Assembly: GCF_002259755.1 (NCBI RefSeq)
Contig: NZ_MWWY01000026.1
Location: 1-64,000, forward strand
Source of the DNA: Bifidobacterium hapali
GTDB lineage: Bacteria > Actinomycetota > Actinomycetes > Actinomycetales > Bifidobacteriaceae
DNA length: 64,000 bases
Direction: 5' to 3'
Of the stretch, positions 13,579 through 23,400 are shown in pieces; within the stretch, counting starts at the first letter, position 1; the number at the start of each line of letters is the position of its first letter. The position numbers and the translations under genes were made by a program. A model generated the notes under the pieces. The model saw nothing but the letters and a program-made list of their open reading frames with translations. It was not told the DNA's origin and made no database searches.

Positions 13579-15491
13579 TGGGTCAGGATCAGTCATCAGT
13601 ATTTGATCTTGCGGCGGTTGCCGCGGCGTCCAACGGAGGGAATAACGACCCGCTGCTGCCTCCGGCACGATTCATCGGCGACCCGCAGAAGCCAAGCAAA
13701 ATGCCGTACACCAAGTACGTTGCCTACGACAAGCAGGTGCCGTTCGATTATCCGCAGCGCACATGGCCCGGCAAACGCTTGCAGCGTGCGCCGCGCTGGT
13801 GCTCAGTCGATTTACGCGACGGCAATCAGGCGCTCGTTAACCCAATGGATTCCGAGCGTAAGCTGCGCTTCTGGAATCTGCTCGTCTCACTCGGATTCAA
13901 GGAAATCGAGGTCGGCTTCCCATCCGCTTCGGAAACCGATTTCGACTTCATTCGTATGCTTATCGAACGCGAGCTCATCCCGGATGATGTCACCATCGTT
14001 GTGCTGACGCAGTGCCGTGAACATCTGATTCGCCGCACATACGAGGCGCTCAAGGGCGCCAAGCGTGCGATTGTCCACTTCTACAACTCGGTATCCGTGC
14101 TGCAGCGCGAAGTCGTCTTCCGTAAGAACAAGGACGAAATCAAGCAGTTAGCTACCGATGCGGCCGAGCTGTGCAAGAGCCTTGAATCTGAAGCCAAGGG
14201 TATCGATCTGTACTACGAGTACAGCCCTGAATCGTTCACCGGCACCGAGCCGGAGTATGCGGTCGAGGTGTGTAATGCGGTAATCGACGTCATCAAGCCG
14301 ACTCCTGAGCACAAGATGATCATCAATCTGCCGGCAACCGTGGAAATGACTACGCCGAACGTCTTCGCTGATGAGGTTGAGTACGTTTCCAACAACCTGA
14401 CTGACCGCGATGCGATCGTGATCAGCTTGCATCCGCACAACGATGAAGGCATGGGCGTCGCCGCAACCGAACTTGCGATGCTGGCCGGCGCGGACCGCGT
14501 CGAAGGATGCTTGCTCGGCAACGGCGAGCGCACTGGTAACGTCGACCTCGTCACGCTTGGCCTGAACCTGCTCACGCAGGGCATCGACCCGCAGATCGAC
14601 TATTCGAATGTGCCGGAAATTCGTAAGACGGTTGAATATTGCAACCAGATCAAGATTTCCGAGCGTCACCCGTACGCGGGCAGTTTCGTGTTCACGGCGT
14701 TCTCTGGCTCGCATCAGGATGCGATTAAGAAGGGCCTCGAAGCGCGTCAGGTAGCCGCCGAGCGTGCTGGTGCTGACCTTGACAGCTTCGTATGGCTCGT
14801 GCCGTACCTGCCGATCGATCCGAAGGATATTGGCCGTACGTACGAGGCGATTATTCGTGTCAACTCGCAGTCTGGCAAGGGCGGTATGGCGTACCTGCTC
14901 AAGACGAACCACAATCTCGACCTGCCGAAGCGTCTACAAATCGAGTTCGACAAGATCGTGCAAAAGTACGCGGACGATACGAAGAAGGAAGTCAAGGACG
15001 AGGATATCTGGCGTCTGTTCAAGGACGAGTATCTGCCGGTTGAGGAGTCGGGTGCGACGGCGGCTGGCGCGGTTGTTGGCGATACGCGCGACGAGAGCCT
15101 TAAGCAGTGGGGTCGTCTGAAGCTGCTCAAGGTGTCGGTTTCCTCCGGCGAGGACGGGTCGGATACCGTGCTCAAGGCAAAGCTGCTCGACCGTGGCGCT
15201 GGTGCGGCGAACGCTGGCGAGCCGGTGGTGCGCGAACTGTCTGGCATCGGCAACGGTCCGATCGCCGCGTTCATCAACGCGATCGCAAACCTCGGTATCG
15301 AAGTGTCGGTGATGGATTACGTCGAGCACACGATGTCGGTCGGCACTGACGCAATGGCTGCTTCGTACGTTGAAGCGCAGGTTGGTGAGGGTGCTGAAAG
15401 CCAGATTATCTGGGGCGTCGGCATTGATTCGTCAATCATCACCAGCTCGCTTAAGGCGATTATTTCTGCGGTGAATCGTTTCGAGCGGTAG
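13578..15491 (+). CDS. leuA: 2-isopropylmalate synthase
   Basis: This encodes 637 residues from ATG 13578; AGGAGG lies four bases upstream, and a GTG at 13575 is the alternative. It condenses acetyl-CoA with 2-oxoisovalerate, the first committed step of leucine synthesis, in the cytosol. The TIM-barrel domain carries the signature WCSVDLRDGNQALVNPM (about residues 74-90) with metal ligand Asp, and SLHPHNDEGMGVAATE (about 287) with the His-x-Asn segment; GDRVEGCLLGNGERTGN-like sequence follows. The C-terminal regulatory domain (about 510-637, ending in YVEAQVGEG... and AIISAVNRF) is the leucine-feedback LeuA_dimer domain. The length and the N-terminal 50-residue extension fit the actinobacterial LeuA2 type. 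A small leader ORF precedes it; leuC and leuD are 43 kb away in this window, as in many Actinobacteria. Confidence 0.97.
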   Translation: MGQDQSSVFDLAAVAAASNGGNNDPLLPPARFIGDPQKPSKMPYTKYVAYDKQVPFDYPQRTWPGKRLQRAPRWCSVDLRDGNQALVNPMDSERKLRFWNLLVSLGFKEIEVGFPSASETDFDFIRMLIERELIPDDVTIVVLTQCREHLIRRTYEALKGAKRAIVHFYNSVSVLQREVVFRKNKDEIKQLATDAAELCKSLESEAKGIDLYYEYSPESFTGTEPEYAVEVCNAVIDVIKPTPEHKMIINLPATVEMTTPNVFADEVEYVSNNLTDRDAIVISLHPHNDEGMGVAATELAMLAGADRVEGCLLGNGERTGNVDLVTLGLNLLTQGIDPQIDYSNVPEIRKTVEYCNQIKISERHPYAGSFVFTAFSGSHQDAIKKGLEARQVAAERAGADLDSFVWLVPYLPIDPKDIGRTYEAIIRVNSQSGKGGMAYLLKTNHNLDLPKRLQIEFDKIVQKYADDTKKEVKDEDIWRLFKDEYLPVEESGATAAGAVVGDTRDESLKQWGRLKLLKVSVSSGEDGSDTVLKAKLLDRGAGAANAGEPVVRELSGIGNGPIAAFINAIANLGIEVSVMDYVEHTMSVGTDAMAASYVEAQVGEGAESQIIWGVGIDSSIITSSLKAIISAVNRFER

Positions 15492-15529
15492 GCGATAGAC
15501 TGACTGTCTGACTGACTGTCTGAATCGTG

Positions 15530-15584
15530 AAACGGCCGTAAGTGCGCATGATCTCAACTATCGTGCGCACTTACGGCCGTTTTT
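15530..15584 (+). terminator. leuA rho-independent terminator
   Basis: The stem ACGGCCGTAAGTGCGCA and its complement are followed by TTTTT on the plus strand. The AAAC on the left arm makes it partly bidirectional. Confidence 0.85.
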
Positions 15585-15610
15585 GCGTCTGAAAAAGACC
15601 GTAAGTCGTG

Positions 15611-15665
15611 GTAGTGGCGGAAATCTCTCGCTGAGCGGCACTCAGCGAGAGATTTCCGCCACTAC
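15611..15665. repeat. Perfect 25-bp-arm hairpin, GTGGCGG family
   Basis: GTAGTGGCGGAAATCTCTCG-CTGAG and its exact complement flank a 5-nt loop. It lies between leuA and the convergent PBP gene. Related hairpins are at 18520-18569, 18611-18666, 53012-53070 and 53087-53140. Confidence 0.8.
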
Positions 15666-15682
15666 ATGTGTGTGGACTGGCG

Positions 15683-18151
15683 TTATTGGCCGCTGCTGGA
15701 CGAGTTGCCGGTGGTGCTGCCTAAGCCAGTTGAGTTATCTGCGCCGCCGTTTTGTGACGCATTGCCACCAGATTGAGTGCCGTTACTGCCATCTGACGTG
15801 CCTCCGCCCGGCGTTGTTTGGCTGCCTCCCGTCGAGCCGGAGTCAGTACTAGTATCCGACTTGTTTGTCTCACTAGTATCGGATTTATTCGACGAACCAG
15901 CACTGCCGGATTGCGATCCTGAAGACGATCCGGGCTGCGAGTCAGTCGATCCAGTTAACCCAGACTGAGATCCGGACGACTTATCCGATCCTGACTGTGA
16001 CCCAGTCGACTTATCCGAGCCGTTCGAGCCTGACTGTGATCCGGACTGTGCCCCGGACCCCGACCCAGTCGACGTACCGTACCTAGCGCCAAGTCCCCAC
16101 GTACCATCCGGTCCGCCAATCTTGCCGTTATCGGTCGCAGCCGGGAAGTTCTCCACCGCCATACCGTCGAGCGCGCGACTCATAAACTCAGTAAACAGGT
16201 GCGCCGGATATCCGGTCGAGGACACGCCGTATCCCGCGAACTGCGGCACCACTTGCGGCGAACCGTTCGCGTCCGGATTCCAGATCGCCCACACATTGAG
16301 CAGTTGTGGCACGTATCCCACGAACGACGCAGCCGTCTCATCATTCGCAGTACCGGACTTGCCAGCTACCGCACGACCGAGCGCACTTGCCACGCCTGCT
16401 GCCGTGCCGCTTGTCGTCGTACCTTGCATTGCCTTCTGTACGAGCGCGCAATCGTTCGCATTGAAAACTTGCTCGCTGGTGTCCGCAGCCTTGTACATCT
16501 CCTTGTTCTGATAGTCGGTCACGGTCGAGACGATGTGCAGCGTGGTTTTTACGCCGTTCGCTGCGATCGTCGAGTGACCCTGCGCGAGATCCCACACAGT
16601 GCTCGCGTTGATACCAAGCACGTTGTACGGCGATGTCTCATCAATATCGCTCGTGATGCCGGCCTCATGCGCGATTTTGGCCGTGCGCTGCGGTGTCAAG
16701 TGTTCGTTGACGTTCATGAACACCGTGTTGACTGAGTTGGCTGTGGCTTGATACAGGTTGATATTGCCCCAATTTATTTCGAGCGCGTTGTTCACCTCGT
16801 TCTCGAGTCCGGAGAAATGCTGGTGTGAGTTGCCATTGAACATCGTGTTGAAATTCACGCCCTCTTGCGCGGCACCCAGCAATGCAAACGGTTTCATCGT
16901 TGAGCCGGGCTGGAAATTGGCTTGCGTCGCATTGTTGTACTGGTGGGTCAAATAATCTGAACCAGCGTACATAGCCTTGACGGTGCCGTCGCGCGGATCG
17001 ACTGCAATACCGCCGATTTCGAGCGTTTCCGGCATGCCGTCCGGCCGCTCGTTGCCAGCCTCCTGCATCGCTTCTTGCATCGATTTGTCGATCGTAGTGA
17101 TGATCTTGTATCCGCCAGTTTCGATGTCGTCTTTAGTGAACGTGCCCGATTTAATGAGTTCGTTTTCAACCGTAGTCAGTAGGTAGCCGTTGTATCCAGC
17201 GAACACATTGCTCGGCGAGTATGTGATGGTATTCGGCAGGTTGTCGGCGGTCTTGCGTTCTGTGGCGGTGATGTAGCCGTCATCTTGCATGATGCCAAGC
17301 ACGCGGGTCATGCGTTGGGTAGCCATGTCTTTGTTGATTGCCGGGTCCCACGATGACGGGGACGGAATAATGCCGGCGATCATCGCGGCTTCGCTTAAGG
17401 TTAAATCTTTCGCATTCTTGCCGAAGTAGGCTTGCGCTGCAGCTTGAATACCGTACGCGCCGCGGCCGAGGTAAATGGTATTCATATAGTTGCACAGAAT
17501 CTCGTTTTTATCCTGTGCTTGCGCGAGTTTGAGCGCGAGAATAGCTTCGCGCGCCTTGCCAACGTACGTTGTAGTTTCGCCGAGATAGTAGCGTTCCGCG
17601 TACTGTTGTGTGATTGTTGAACCGCCCTGCCGTGTGCCTTTGGTCAGGTTGTTGACGAGCGCGCGACCGATGCCTTTGAGATCGATACCTTTATTCGTGT
17701 AGAACGTGCGGTCTTCGGAGGAGACGATCGATTTGCCAATGTAGTCAGGCAAGTCGCTGCACTGGATAATTTCGCGGTTTTGCTCGGCAAACGAGCCGAT
17801 TTCGGTGGTGCCGTCAGCGTAGTAGACGGTAGTTTTCTGCGAGAGTGCGATTTTGTCAGCTTGCGGAATTTCAGTGGTGATATACAAGTATGCGAATGCT
17901 GCGATACCGCTTGCGATACCGAGTGCGAATAGCGCGAGGACGATTTTAAGAATGAGATGACGGCTGCCTCGGTTGCGCTGACCGTTGGGACGGCGATGGT
18001 TGTTTGCGCGGTGCGATCCGGGTCGACTGGTGCGGCTGGATGTGGCAGATGTGCCGGTTCGGCGTGCGCCGGATGAGGCGGTGCGTCGGCTGGTGTGACT
18101 TGCTGCCGATCGATGTGAGCCGTGTGAAGTACTGCGTGAATGTGCGACCAT
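15683..18151 (-). CDS. Class A penicillin-binding protein (transglycosylase/transpeptidase)
   Basis: This encodes 822 residues. The N-terminal 65 residues are Ser/Arg/His-rich and cytoplasmic, followed by one membrane helix (LILKIVLALFALGIASGIAA). The GT51 glycosyltransferase domain (about 110-290) has SSEDRTFYTNKGID with the catalytic Glu and GGSTITQQYAERYYL. The transpeptidase domain (about 370-690) shows the Ser-x-x-Lys box in PGSTMKPF, the SxN box in ANSVNTVF, and the KSGT box in AVAGKSGTAND. It polymerises and cross-links peptidoglycan outside the membrane. The last 120 residues are a low-complexity Ser/Gly/Asp/Gln tail with repeated SGSQSG and SDKS units, probably a wall-spanning linker; its length is likely to vary between strains. 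No good ribosome site precedes ATG 18151. Confidence 0.93.
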   Translation of the reverse strand: MVAHSRSTSHGSHRSAASHTSRRTASSGARRTGTSATSSRTSRPGSHRANNHRRPNGQRNRGSRHLILKIVLALFALGIASGIAAFAYLYITTEIPQADKIALSQKTTVYYADGTTEIGSFAEQNREIIQCSDLPDYIGKSIVSSEDRTFYTNKGIDLKGIGRALVNNLTKGTRQGGSTITQQYAERYYLGETTTYVGKAREAILALKLAQAQDKNEILCNYMNTIYLGRGAYGIQAAAQAYFGKNAKDLTLSEAAMIAGIIPSPSSWDPAINKDMATQRMTRVLGIMQDDGYITATERKTADNLPNTITYSPSNVFAGYNGYLLTTVENELIKSGTFTKDDIETGGYKIITTIDKSMQEAMQEAGNERPDGMPETLEIGGIAVDPRDGTVKAMYAGSDYLTHQYNNATQANFQPGSTMKPFALLGAAQEGVNFNTMFNGNSHQHFSGLENEVNNALEINWGNINLYQATANSVNTVFMNVNEHLTPQRTAKIAHEAGITSDIDETSPYNVLGINASTVWDLAQGHSTIAANGVKTTLHIVSTVTDYQNKEMYKAADTSEQVFNANDCALVQKAMQGTTTSGTAAGVASALGRAVAGKSGTANDETAASFVGYVPQLLNVWAIWNPDANGSPQVVPQFAGYGVSSTGYPAHLFTEFMSRALDGMAVENFPAATDNGKIGGPDGTWGLGARYGTSTGSGSGAQSGSQSGSNGSDKSTGSQSGSDKSSGSQSGLTGSTDSQPGSSSGSQSGSAGSSNKSDTSETNKSDTSTDSGSTGGSQTTPGGGTSDGSNGTQSGGNASQNGGADNSTGLGSTTGNSSSSGQ

Positions 18152-18361
18152 GATGTACCACCGTAGCCACCCCAGTTGAACAATGTGGGTGATTATGCCT
18201 GAATACGGGGGTGCGCGATGGTGATTTCCGCGGAATTCTTACAAATCGTGGCGTGGACGAGTTATGGGTGAGAATGGCGGTATTCCGCCATCATAAGGTG
18301 ATGTGAGCGTATCTGAGCGCCGCGCGGGACATGCGGTGTCCGGGCATGATGTACACTAGTG

Positions 18362-18452
18362 AAAGCCTCCACGCGGCGCTATGTCACCCAACTCCCCCAG
18401 GGCAGGAATGCAGCAAGGGTAAGTGGCCTCTGACGGGTGCGTGGGGGTTTCT
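18362..18452 (+). ncRNA. ffs: Signal recognition particle RNA (small bacterial type)
   Basis: The conserved SRP helix-8 core is present: CAGG-GCA-GGAA-TGC-AGCA-AGG (18398-18418), with the GGAA tetraloop closed by GCA/TGC and the AGG/AGCA asymmetric loop that binds Ffh. The ends pair: AAGCCTCCACGC (18363-18374) with GCGTGGGGG-TTT (18439-18450). A TTTCTCTTTT run follows as terminator. A possible -10 TACACT is at 18352-18357, correctly placed before the 5' end. With Ffh and FtsY (encoded at the right end of this window) it targets membrane and secreted proteins. Confidence 0.93.
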
Positions 18453-18519
18453 CTTTTCTCCGGGGCTTGTTGGGGGCTAGGGGTCGAAATGTGGGTCTTA
18501 TTTGTTGACCTTCTCCTGC

Positions 18520-18667
18520 GTGGCAGAAAACGCTCGCTGAGGGTGTGCTTAGTGAGCGTTTTCTGCCACTTGAGATGGTGTGTAACCGTGAGCGGCAGTG
18601 GGGACGGTGGTGCGTGGCAGAAAATGCTCTCTGAGCGCCCTCTCAGTGAGCGAAAACCGCCACGCAT
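18520..18667. repeat. Two tandem GTGGCAG/GTGGCGG hairpins
   Basis: Hairpin one (18520-18569) has arms GTGGCAGAAAACGCTC-GCT and complement; hairpin two (18611-18666) has TGCGTGGCAGAAAATGCTC and a near-complement ending in CCGCCACGCA. Same family as 15611-15665 and 53012-53140. Confidence 0.7.
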
Positions 18668-18690
18668 ATTGGGGTGTGTGGAGGTTTGGT

Positions 18691-18727
18691 CACGCGATGG
18701 AATTGACTCGTTACAATCCATCGCGTG
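18691..18727. repeat. TCACGCGATGG hairpin repeat
   Basis: CACGCGATGGAATTG...CAATCCATCGCGTG, nearly identical to 43729-43765, where a single base differs in the loop. Third relative at 13378-13416. Confidence 0.7.
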
Positions 18728-18738
18728 TGTGCTCGAGT

Positions 18739-19034
18739 GTGATTTTGCGGCGGAACTCAGCTAACTTCCGCCGGAATGTCACGTGAATGGGGCTTGACAT
18801 GTGATATTCCGGCGGAGAATCATGTACTTTCCGCCGGAATATCACGTTTAGTGCCCGGTTTTTGTAATTTTGCGGCGGAGAGACGGCATAGTTCCGCCGA
18901 AATGTCACGTTTAGCACCCGGTTTTTGTGATTTTGCGGCGGAGAGACGGCATACTTCCGCCGGAATGTCACAGAAACAGGGCTGTTAGCGTGATATTGCG
19001 GCGGTAAAGCGGCGTATCTCCGCCGGAATGTCAC
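18739..19034. repeat. Array of five tandem hairpins, TTCCGCCGGAATRTCACG family
   Basis: Five consecutive 45-nt hairpins at about 18739-18783, 18801-18845, 18865-18910, 18927-18971 and 18989-19034, spaced about 62 bp. Each has the left arm GTGATWTTGCGGCGGA (or TTCCGGCGGA) and the right arm TTCCGCCGGAATGTCACG. The linkers between them are also alike (CCCGGTTTTTGTG). Two more units are at 54174-54288. Together with 18520-18727 they fill the 670-bp gap between ffs and the PAP2 gene; no gene is seen there. Confidence 0.8.
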
Positions 19035-19123
19035 GCTGAGAGGACTGAAAGGGGAGATGAGAAGGTCGTCTGCGCGATTTCCGGCGGAAGCTCGATGTAC
19101 AGACCACCCGCCACCGTAGAGTC

Positions 19124-20329
19124 ATGCGTATGACCGACGAACCAACACCTACAACACCGCGCTCCGATCAGCCTTCGTCACCGTCGACGCCGGCTCCCGC
19201 GCCGCTGTTCACGCCATTCGAGGCGCTACCACAATCGGTATCACACACATCGCGCGCGTCATCAATAGTCAACCCGGTGCCGTCGCAACAGTTACAGCAC
19301 GCATCAGGCTCAGTTCCAGCGAATCCTGACAGTGCCTTCAATCCAGCCAATCCAGCCGACTCAACCGCCATCGCTCGCGGTCTCGCCGCGCTCGATCCGC
19401 TCGCTGTCCGCCCGCGCATCTCCGCCCGCATCCTGTGCATCGTCTTCGGCGCACTCCTCATCGCCGCCGCGTTCGGTGTGTGGTGGCTCGGCGTACGCAC
19501 GGAAACCGGTCAATCCTACGATGAAATCGTAGTCACCGGCCTGCATAATGCGCTACCCGGCTGGCTCGCTGCCGCGCTCGACCCGTTCATCGCAGACAAT
19601 CTTCTGCCAGCCCCGTTGAATCTCACGGTTGTCTTTTCGCTGCTGTTCGGTCTCGCCGCGCTCATCGTGATGATCGTGCGCAAACGGTGGCTGCTGATCG
19701 GTCAGGCAGCCGCGATCGCGGTACTGTGCTATGCGGCCACGTTCCTCAAGGAATTGTTGCCGCGGCCGTATCTGATCGATACCGCCACGCCGCACGCGAA
19801 TTCTGCGCCGTCCGGTCACACGATTCTCGCCGCGACGGCCGTAATTTTGTTACTGATCGCCGTGTCGCGCGTCTGGCGTGCTGCGTGCGCACTGATTGCC
19901 GCTGTATTTTCCTCGTTGATCGGTTTGTCGGTGATCGTTGGCAGCTGGCACCGGCCGAGCGACGCGGTGATGTCGGTGCTGCTGGTTGGAGGCTGCACGC
20001 TGCTCGTACTCGCTGTGACCGCGCGCAACGGGATGGATGATCCTGGTACTCGTGTGTCGTCAGCGAGTATCCAGATTGTGGGCACGATTATGATCACGGC
20101 TGGTGTACTCGGCTGCCTGTACGCGACGTACGTGATATGGCAAGTGTTGCCGGGACTCGCGTTGAGCGCGGCGTGGTCAGCGTCAGGCGCGTATTTGTCG
20201 ACGATCGTCGGCGTGGCTGCAGTGACGTCGTTGACGGTTGGGCTGGTGCTTGCGATGCGACAGTTGACCGCCGCTCCGCTGAGTCGGATCGGTTTGATCG
20301 GCGCGCCGCCTGCGCCACCGCGTGATTAG
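19124..20329 (+). CDS. PAP2-family phosphatase, membrane-bound
   Basis: This encodes 401 residues; ATG 19124 or 19130 are both possible and neither has a strong ribosome site. The N-terminal 100 residues are Pro/Ser/Thr/Ala-rich and disordered. Six to eight membrane helices follow (first at about 102-125). The three PAP2 signature motifs are present: KELLPRPY (about residue 209, motif K-x6-R-P), APSGHT (about 228, motif PSGH) and GSWHRPSDAVMS (about 280, motif S-R-x5-H-x3-D, here in the WHRPSD variant). The enzyme would dephosphorylate a lipid phosphate such as undecaprenyl pyrophosphate or phosphatidic acid at the outer membrane face (family knowledge; substrate not known). topA follows in the same direction with its own promoter region. 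Confidence 0.85.
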   Translation: MRMTDEPTPTTPRSDQPSSPSTPAPAPLFTPFEALPQSVSHTSRASSIVNPVPSQQLQHASGSVPANPDSAFNPANPADSTAIARGLAALDPLAVRPRISARILCIVFGALLIAAAFGVWWLGVRTETGQSYDEIVVTGLHNALPGWLAAALDPFIADNLLPAPLNLTVVFSLLFGLAALIVMIVRKRWLLIGQAAAIAVLCYAATFLKELLPRPYLIDTATPHANSAPSGHTILAATAVILLLIAVSRVWRAACALIAAVFSSLIGLSVIVGSWHRPSDAVMSVLLVGGCTLLVLAVTARNGMDDPGTRVSSASIQIVGTIMITAGVLGCLYATYVIWQVLPGLALSAAWSASGAYLSTIVGVAAVTSLTVGLVLAMRQLTAAPLSRIGLIGAPPAPPRD

Positions 20330-20434
20330 CACGACTGTCCAGTCGCGCGGGCGGCGCCCGCTCGCTCGCACGTCGCGACACCGCCAGCATCGCCGACAAC
20401 AATCGGTAAAAACCGCGCGCATTAGCCTTTGACC

Positions 20435-20459
20435 GCACGTCATGGTTAAGATGACGTGC
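20435..20459 (+). promoter_or_regulatory. Palindrome upstream of topA
   Basis: GCACGTCAT-GGTTAAG-ATGACGTGC, 9-bp arms, lies 26 bp before the topA start, directly after TTGACC (20429-20434, possible -35). A regulator-binding site or a leader hairpin is possible. Confidence 0.4.
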
Positions 20460-20485
20460 GTCAGGCAAGTATTGAAGGAGCAGTC

Positions 20486-23400
20486 ATGGCAACCGGCAGC
20501 AAGCTCGTCATCGTGGAGTCTCCCACCAAAGCCAAGAAAATTGGCGGGTATCTCGGCAACGGATACACCGTCAAGGCATCGGTGGGTCATATTCGCGATC
20601 TCGCACAGCCCAGCCAGGTGCCCGCCGCCGACAAGGAGAAGTACGGCAAGTTCGGCGTGGACATTCAGGATGGGTTCAAGCCGTATTACATCGTTGACGG
20701 TGACAAGAAAAAAACCGTTTCCGAACTTAAATCTGCGCTGAAAAACGCCGACGAACTCTATCTCGCGACTGATGAAGATCGCGAAGGAGAGGCGATCGCG
20801 TGGCATCTCGTGCAAACACTCAAGCCGAAAGTGCCAGTTAAGCGCATGGTGTTCCACGAGATCACGCCTGAAGCGATCAAAGCGTCGCTGACCAACACGC
20901 GTGACGTGGACGGTGCGATGGTTGATGCGCAAGAAACGCGCCGTATTCTCGACCGTCTCTACGGTTACGAACTATCGCCAGTCCTGTGGCGCAAAGTCGG
21001 TCCCGGACTGTCCGCTGGCCGCGTGCAGTCGGTTGCGACGAGACTGATCGTCGAGCGCGAACGCGAACGTATGGCGTTCGTTCGCGCGCCATACTGGGAT
21101 GTGACCGCCGAACTCGTCGCGCCCGACGCCGAGGGCAACGATACGCAGTTCGACGCGCGTATGATCTCGCTCGGCGGCAAGCGACTCGCCGTGTCTAAAG
21201 ATTTCGGTGCGGACGGCAAGCTCACGCCGGACGGATTCGCTGGCAACATCTGTCAGCTTGACGAACAGTCCGCTCACGCGGTGGCTGAAACGTTGAAATC
21301 TGCCGCGTTTACGGTACTGTCAACCGAGTCCAAACCATATCGTCGCCGTCCGCAGCCGCCGTTCACTACGTCCACGCTGCAGCAGACCGCTGGTAATCGT
21401 CTCGGCATGAGCTCGCGGCAGACAATGCGCGCTGCGCAAGGCTTGTATGAAAACGGTTACATCACGTATATGCGTACCGATTCGGTCACGCTGTCGCAAG
21501 AGGCGATTGCGGCCGCACGTAACGCTGTCGAATATCATTTCGGCAAAGCGTTCCTGTCGGACGCGCCTAAGCAGTATGCGACGAAGACGGCTGGTGCGCA
21601 GGAAGCGCACGAATGTATTCGTCCGGCTGGCGCACGATTCCGCGACCCAGCTGAGTTGGCGAGTCTTGTGCCGCCGGATCAGCTGCGACTGTACACGCTG
21701 ATTTGGCAGCGTACGTTGGCGTCGCAGATGGCCGACGCGACTGGTTCGACCGCGACTGTGCGACTGAGTGCACCGGCTGGCGGCGAGTTTGGTGAGGCGA
21801 TTTTCCAAGCGTCTGGTACCGTGATCGAGTTCTTCGGATTCATGAAAGCGACCGGCGAGGGACGCAAGACTGTTGCGACTGCTGCGGAGAAAACCAACGC
21901 CGGTGCGGATGACAGCAACAGCAGCAACAGCAAGACTGCGAAAAACAGTGAGGAGAACGCGTCACTGCCGCCGATGAACGTCGGTCAGCAGGTTGCTGCG
22001 CAGGATGTGGCCGCGGATGGTCACGAAACCCAGCCGCCGGCTCGCTATACGGAAGCGTCGCTGGTGAAGACCTTGGAAGCTAAGGAAATTGGCCGTCCGT
22101 CAACATATGCGAGCATTATTTCGACAATTATCGACCGTGGATACGTGTACGAACGCGGTCGCGCGCTGATTCCGTCGTGGCTTGCGTTTTCAGTGATTAA
22201 GCTGCTTGAGACGAAGTTCCCGAAGTACGTGGATTACGAATTTACGGCTGATATGGAAAACGGGCTTGATCAGATTGCGCACGGTCGCCAGACTGGTCGC
22301 GATTGGCTGACTCGGTTCTACTTCGGTTCTGGCGACGGTGCGGCGGCGAATGCGGACGAGGCGCACGCTGGTTTGCAACAGCAGGTAGCGCAGCTCGGTG
22401 AGATTGACGCGCGTGCGATTAATACGATTGATATTGGCGATGGTCTGCATGTGCGTGTGGGTCGGTATGGTCCGTATCTTGAGGATATGGAGCATTTGGA
22501 TGCGCAAGGCAATCCAAAGCGTGCCTCCCTGCCGGATACGTTGGCGCCGGACGAGTTAACCGTTGAAGTTGGTCATGATCTGATCGAGCATAATGCGGGC
22601 GGTCCGCGCGTGCTTGGTGTGGACCCGGTGTCGGGTGGCACGGTTGAGGTGCGCAACGGGCGGTTTGGGCCGTATGTGGCGCTGGTGCCGGCTGAGGCGG
22701 GGGCTTCTGGTTCTGGCGTGGCGGCCGGGGGCGATGGCGGTGAGTCTGAGGGTGTGTCTAGGGGCGCGGATGGCGAAACCGCCGGTGCGAAAAAGACGAC
22801 GCGCAAAACTGCGTCCGCCGCTGCCGCGCCGAAACCGAAGATGGCGTCGCTGTTTAAAACGATGAGCCCCGAATCGTTGACGTTGCAGGATGCATTGCGT
22901 TTGCTCAGCCTGCCACGGCTTGTCGGCTCATACGAGGAGACGAACGCTGAAACCGGAGAGGTCTCGGACGTGAAGGTTGAGGCCAATAACGGACGTTATG
23001 GCCCATACCTGACCAAGACAGGAGCGGACGGTACTAGCGAAACGCGCTCTTTGGCGTCTGAGGACGAGATTTTTACGGTCGACCTTGATAAGGCGAAAGA
23101 ACTGTTCGCCCAGCCGAAGTATGGACGTGGTCGTGGACGTGGTGCGGCTAAGCCGCCGCTGCGCGAGCTTGGTCCGGACCCGGAGACGGGCAAGCCGGTG
23201 ACCATTAAGGACGGTTTCTACGGCGCATACATCACAGACGGCGAGACAAATCGTACTGTGCCAAAGCAGTACACGCCTGAGTCGATTGAACCGGCTGAAG
23301 CATTCCGTCTGCTTGCGGAAAAGCGCGCTGCTGGCCCAGCTAAGAAGCGCACGCGCAAGAGTACGGCTACTGCAAGGAAAACCACGTCGGCTAAGTCAAC

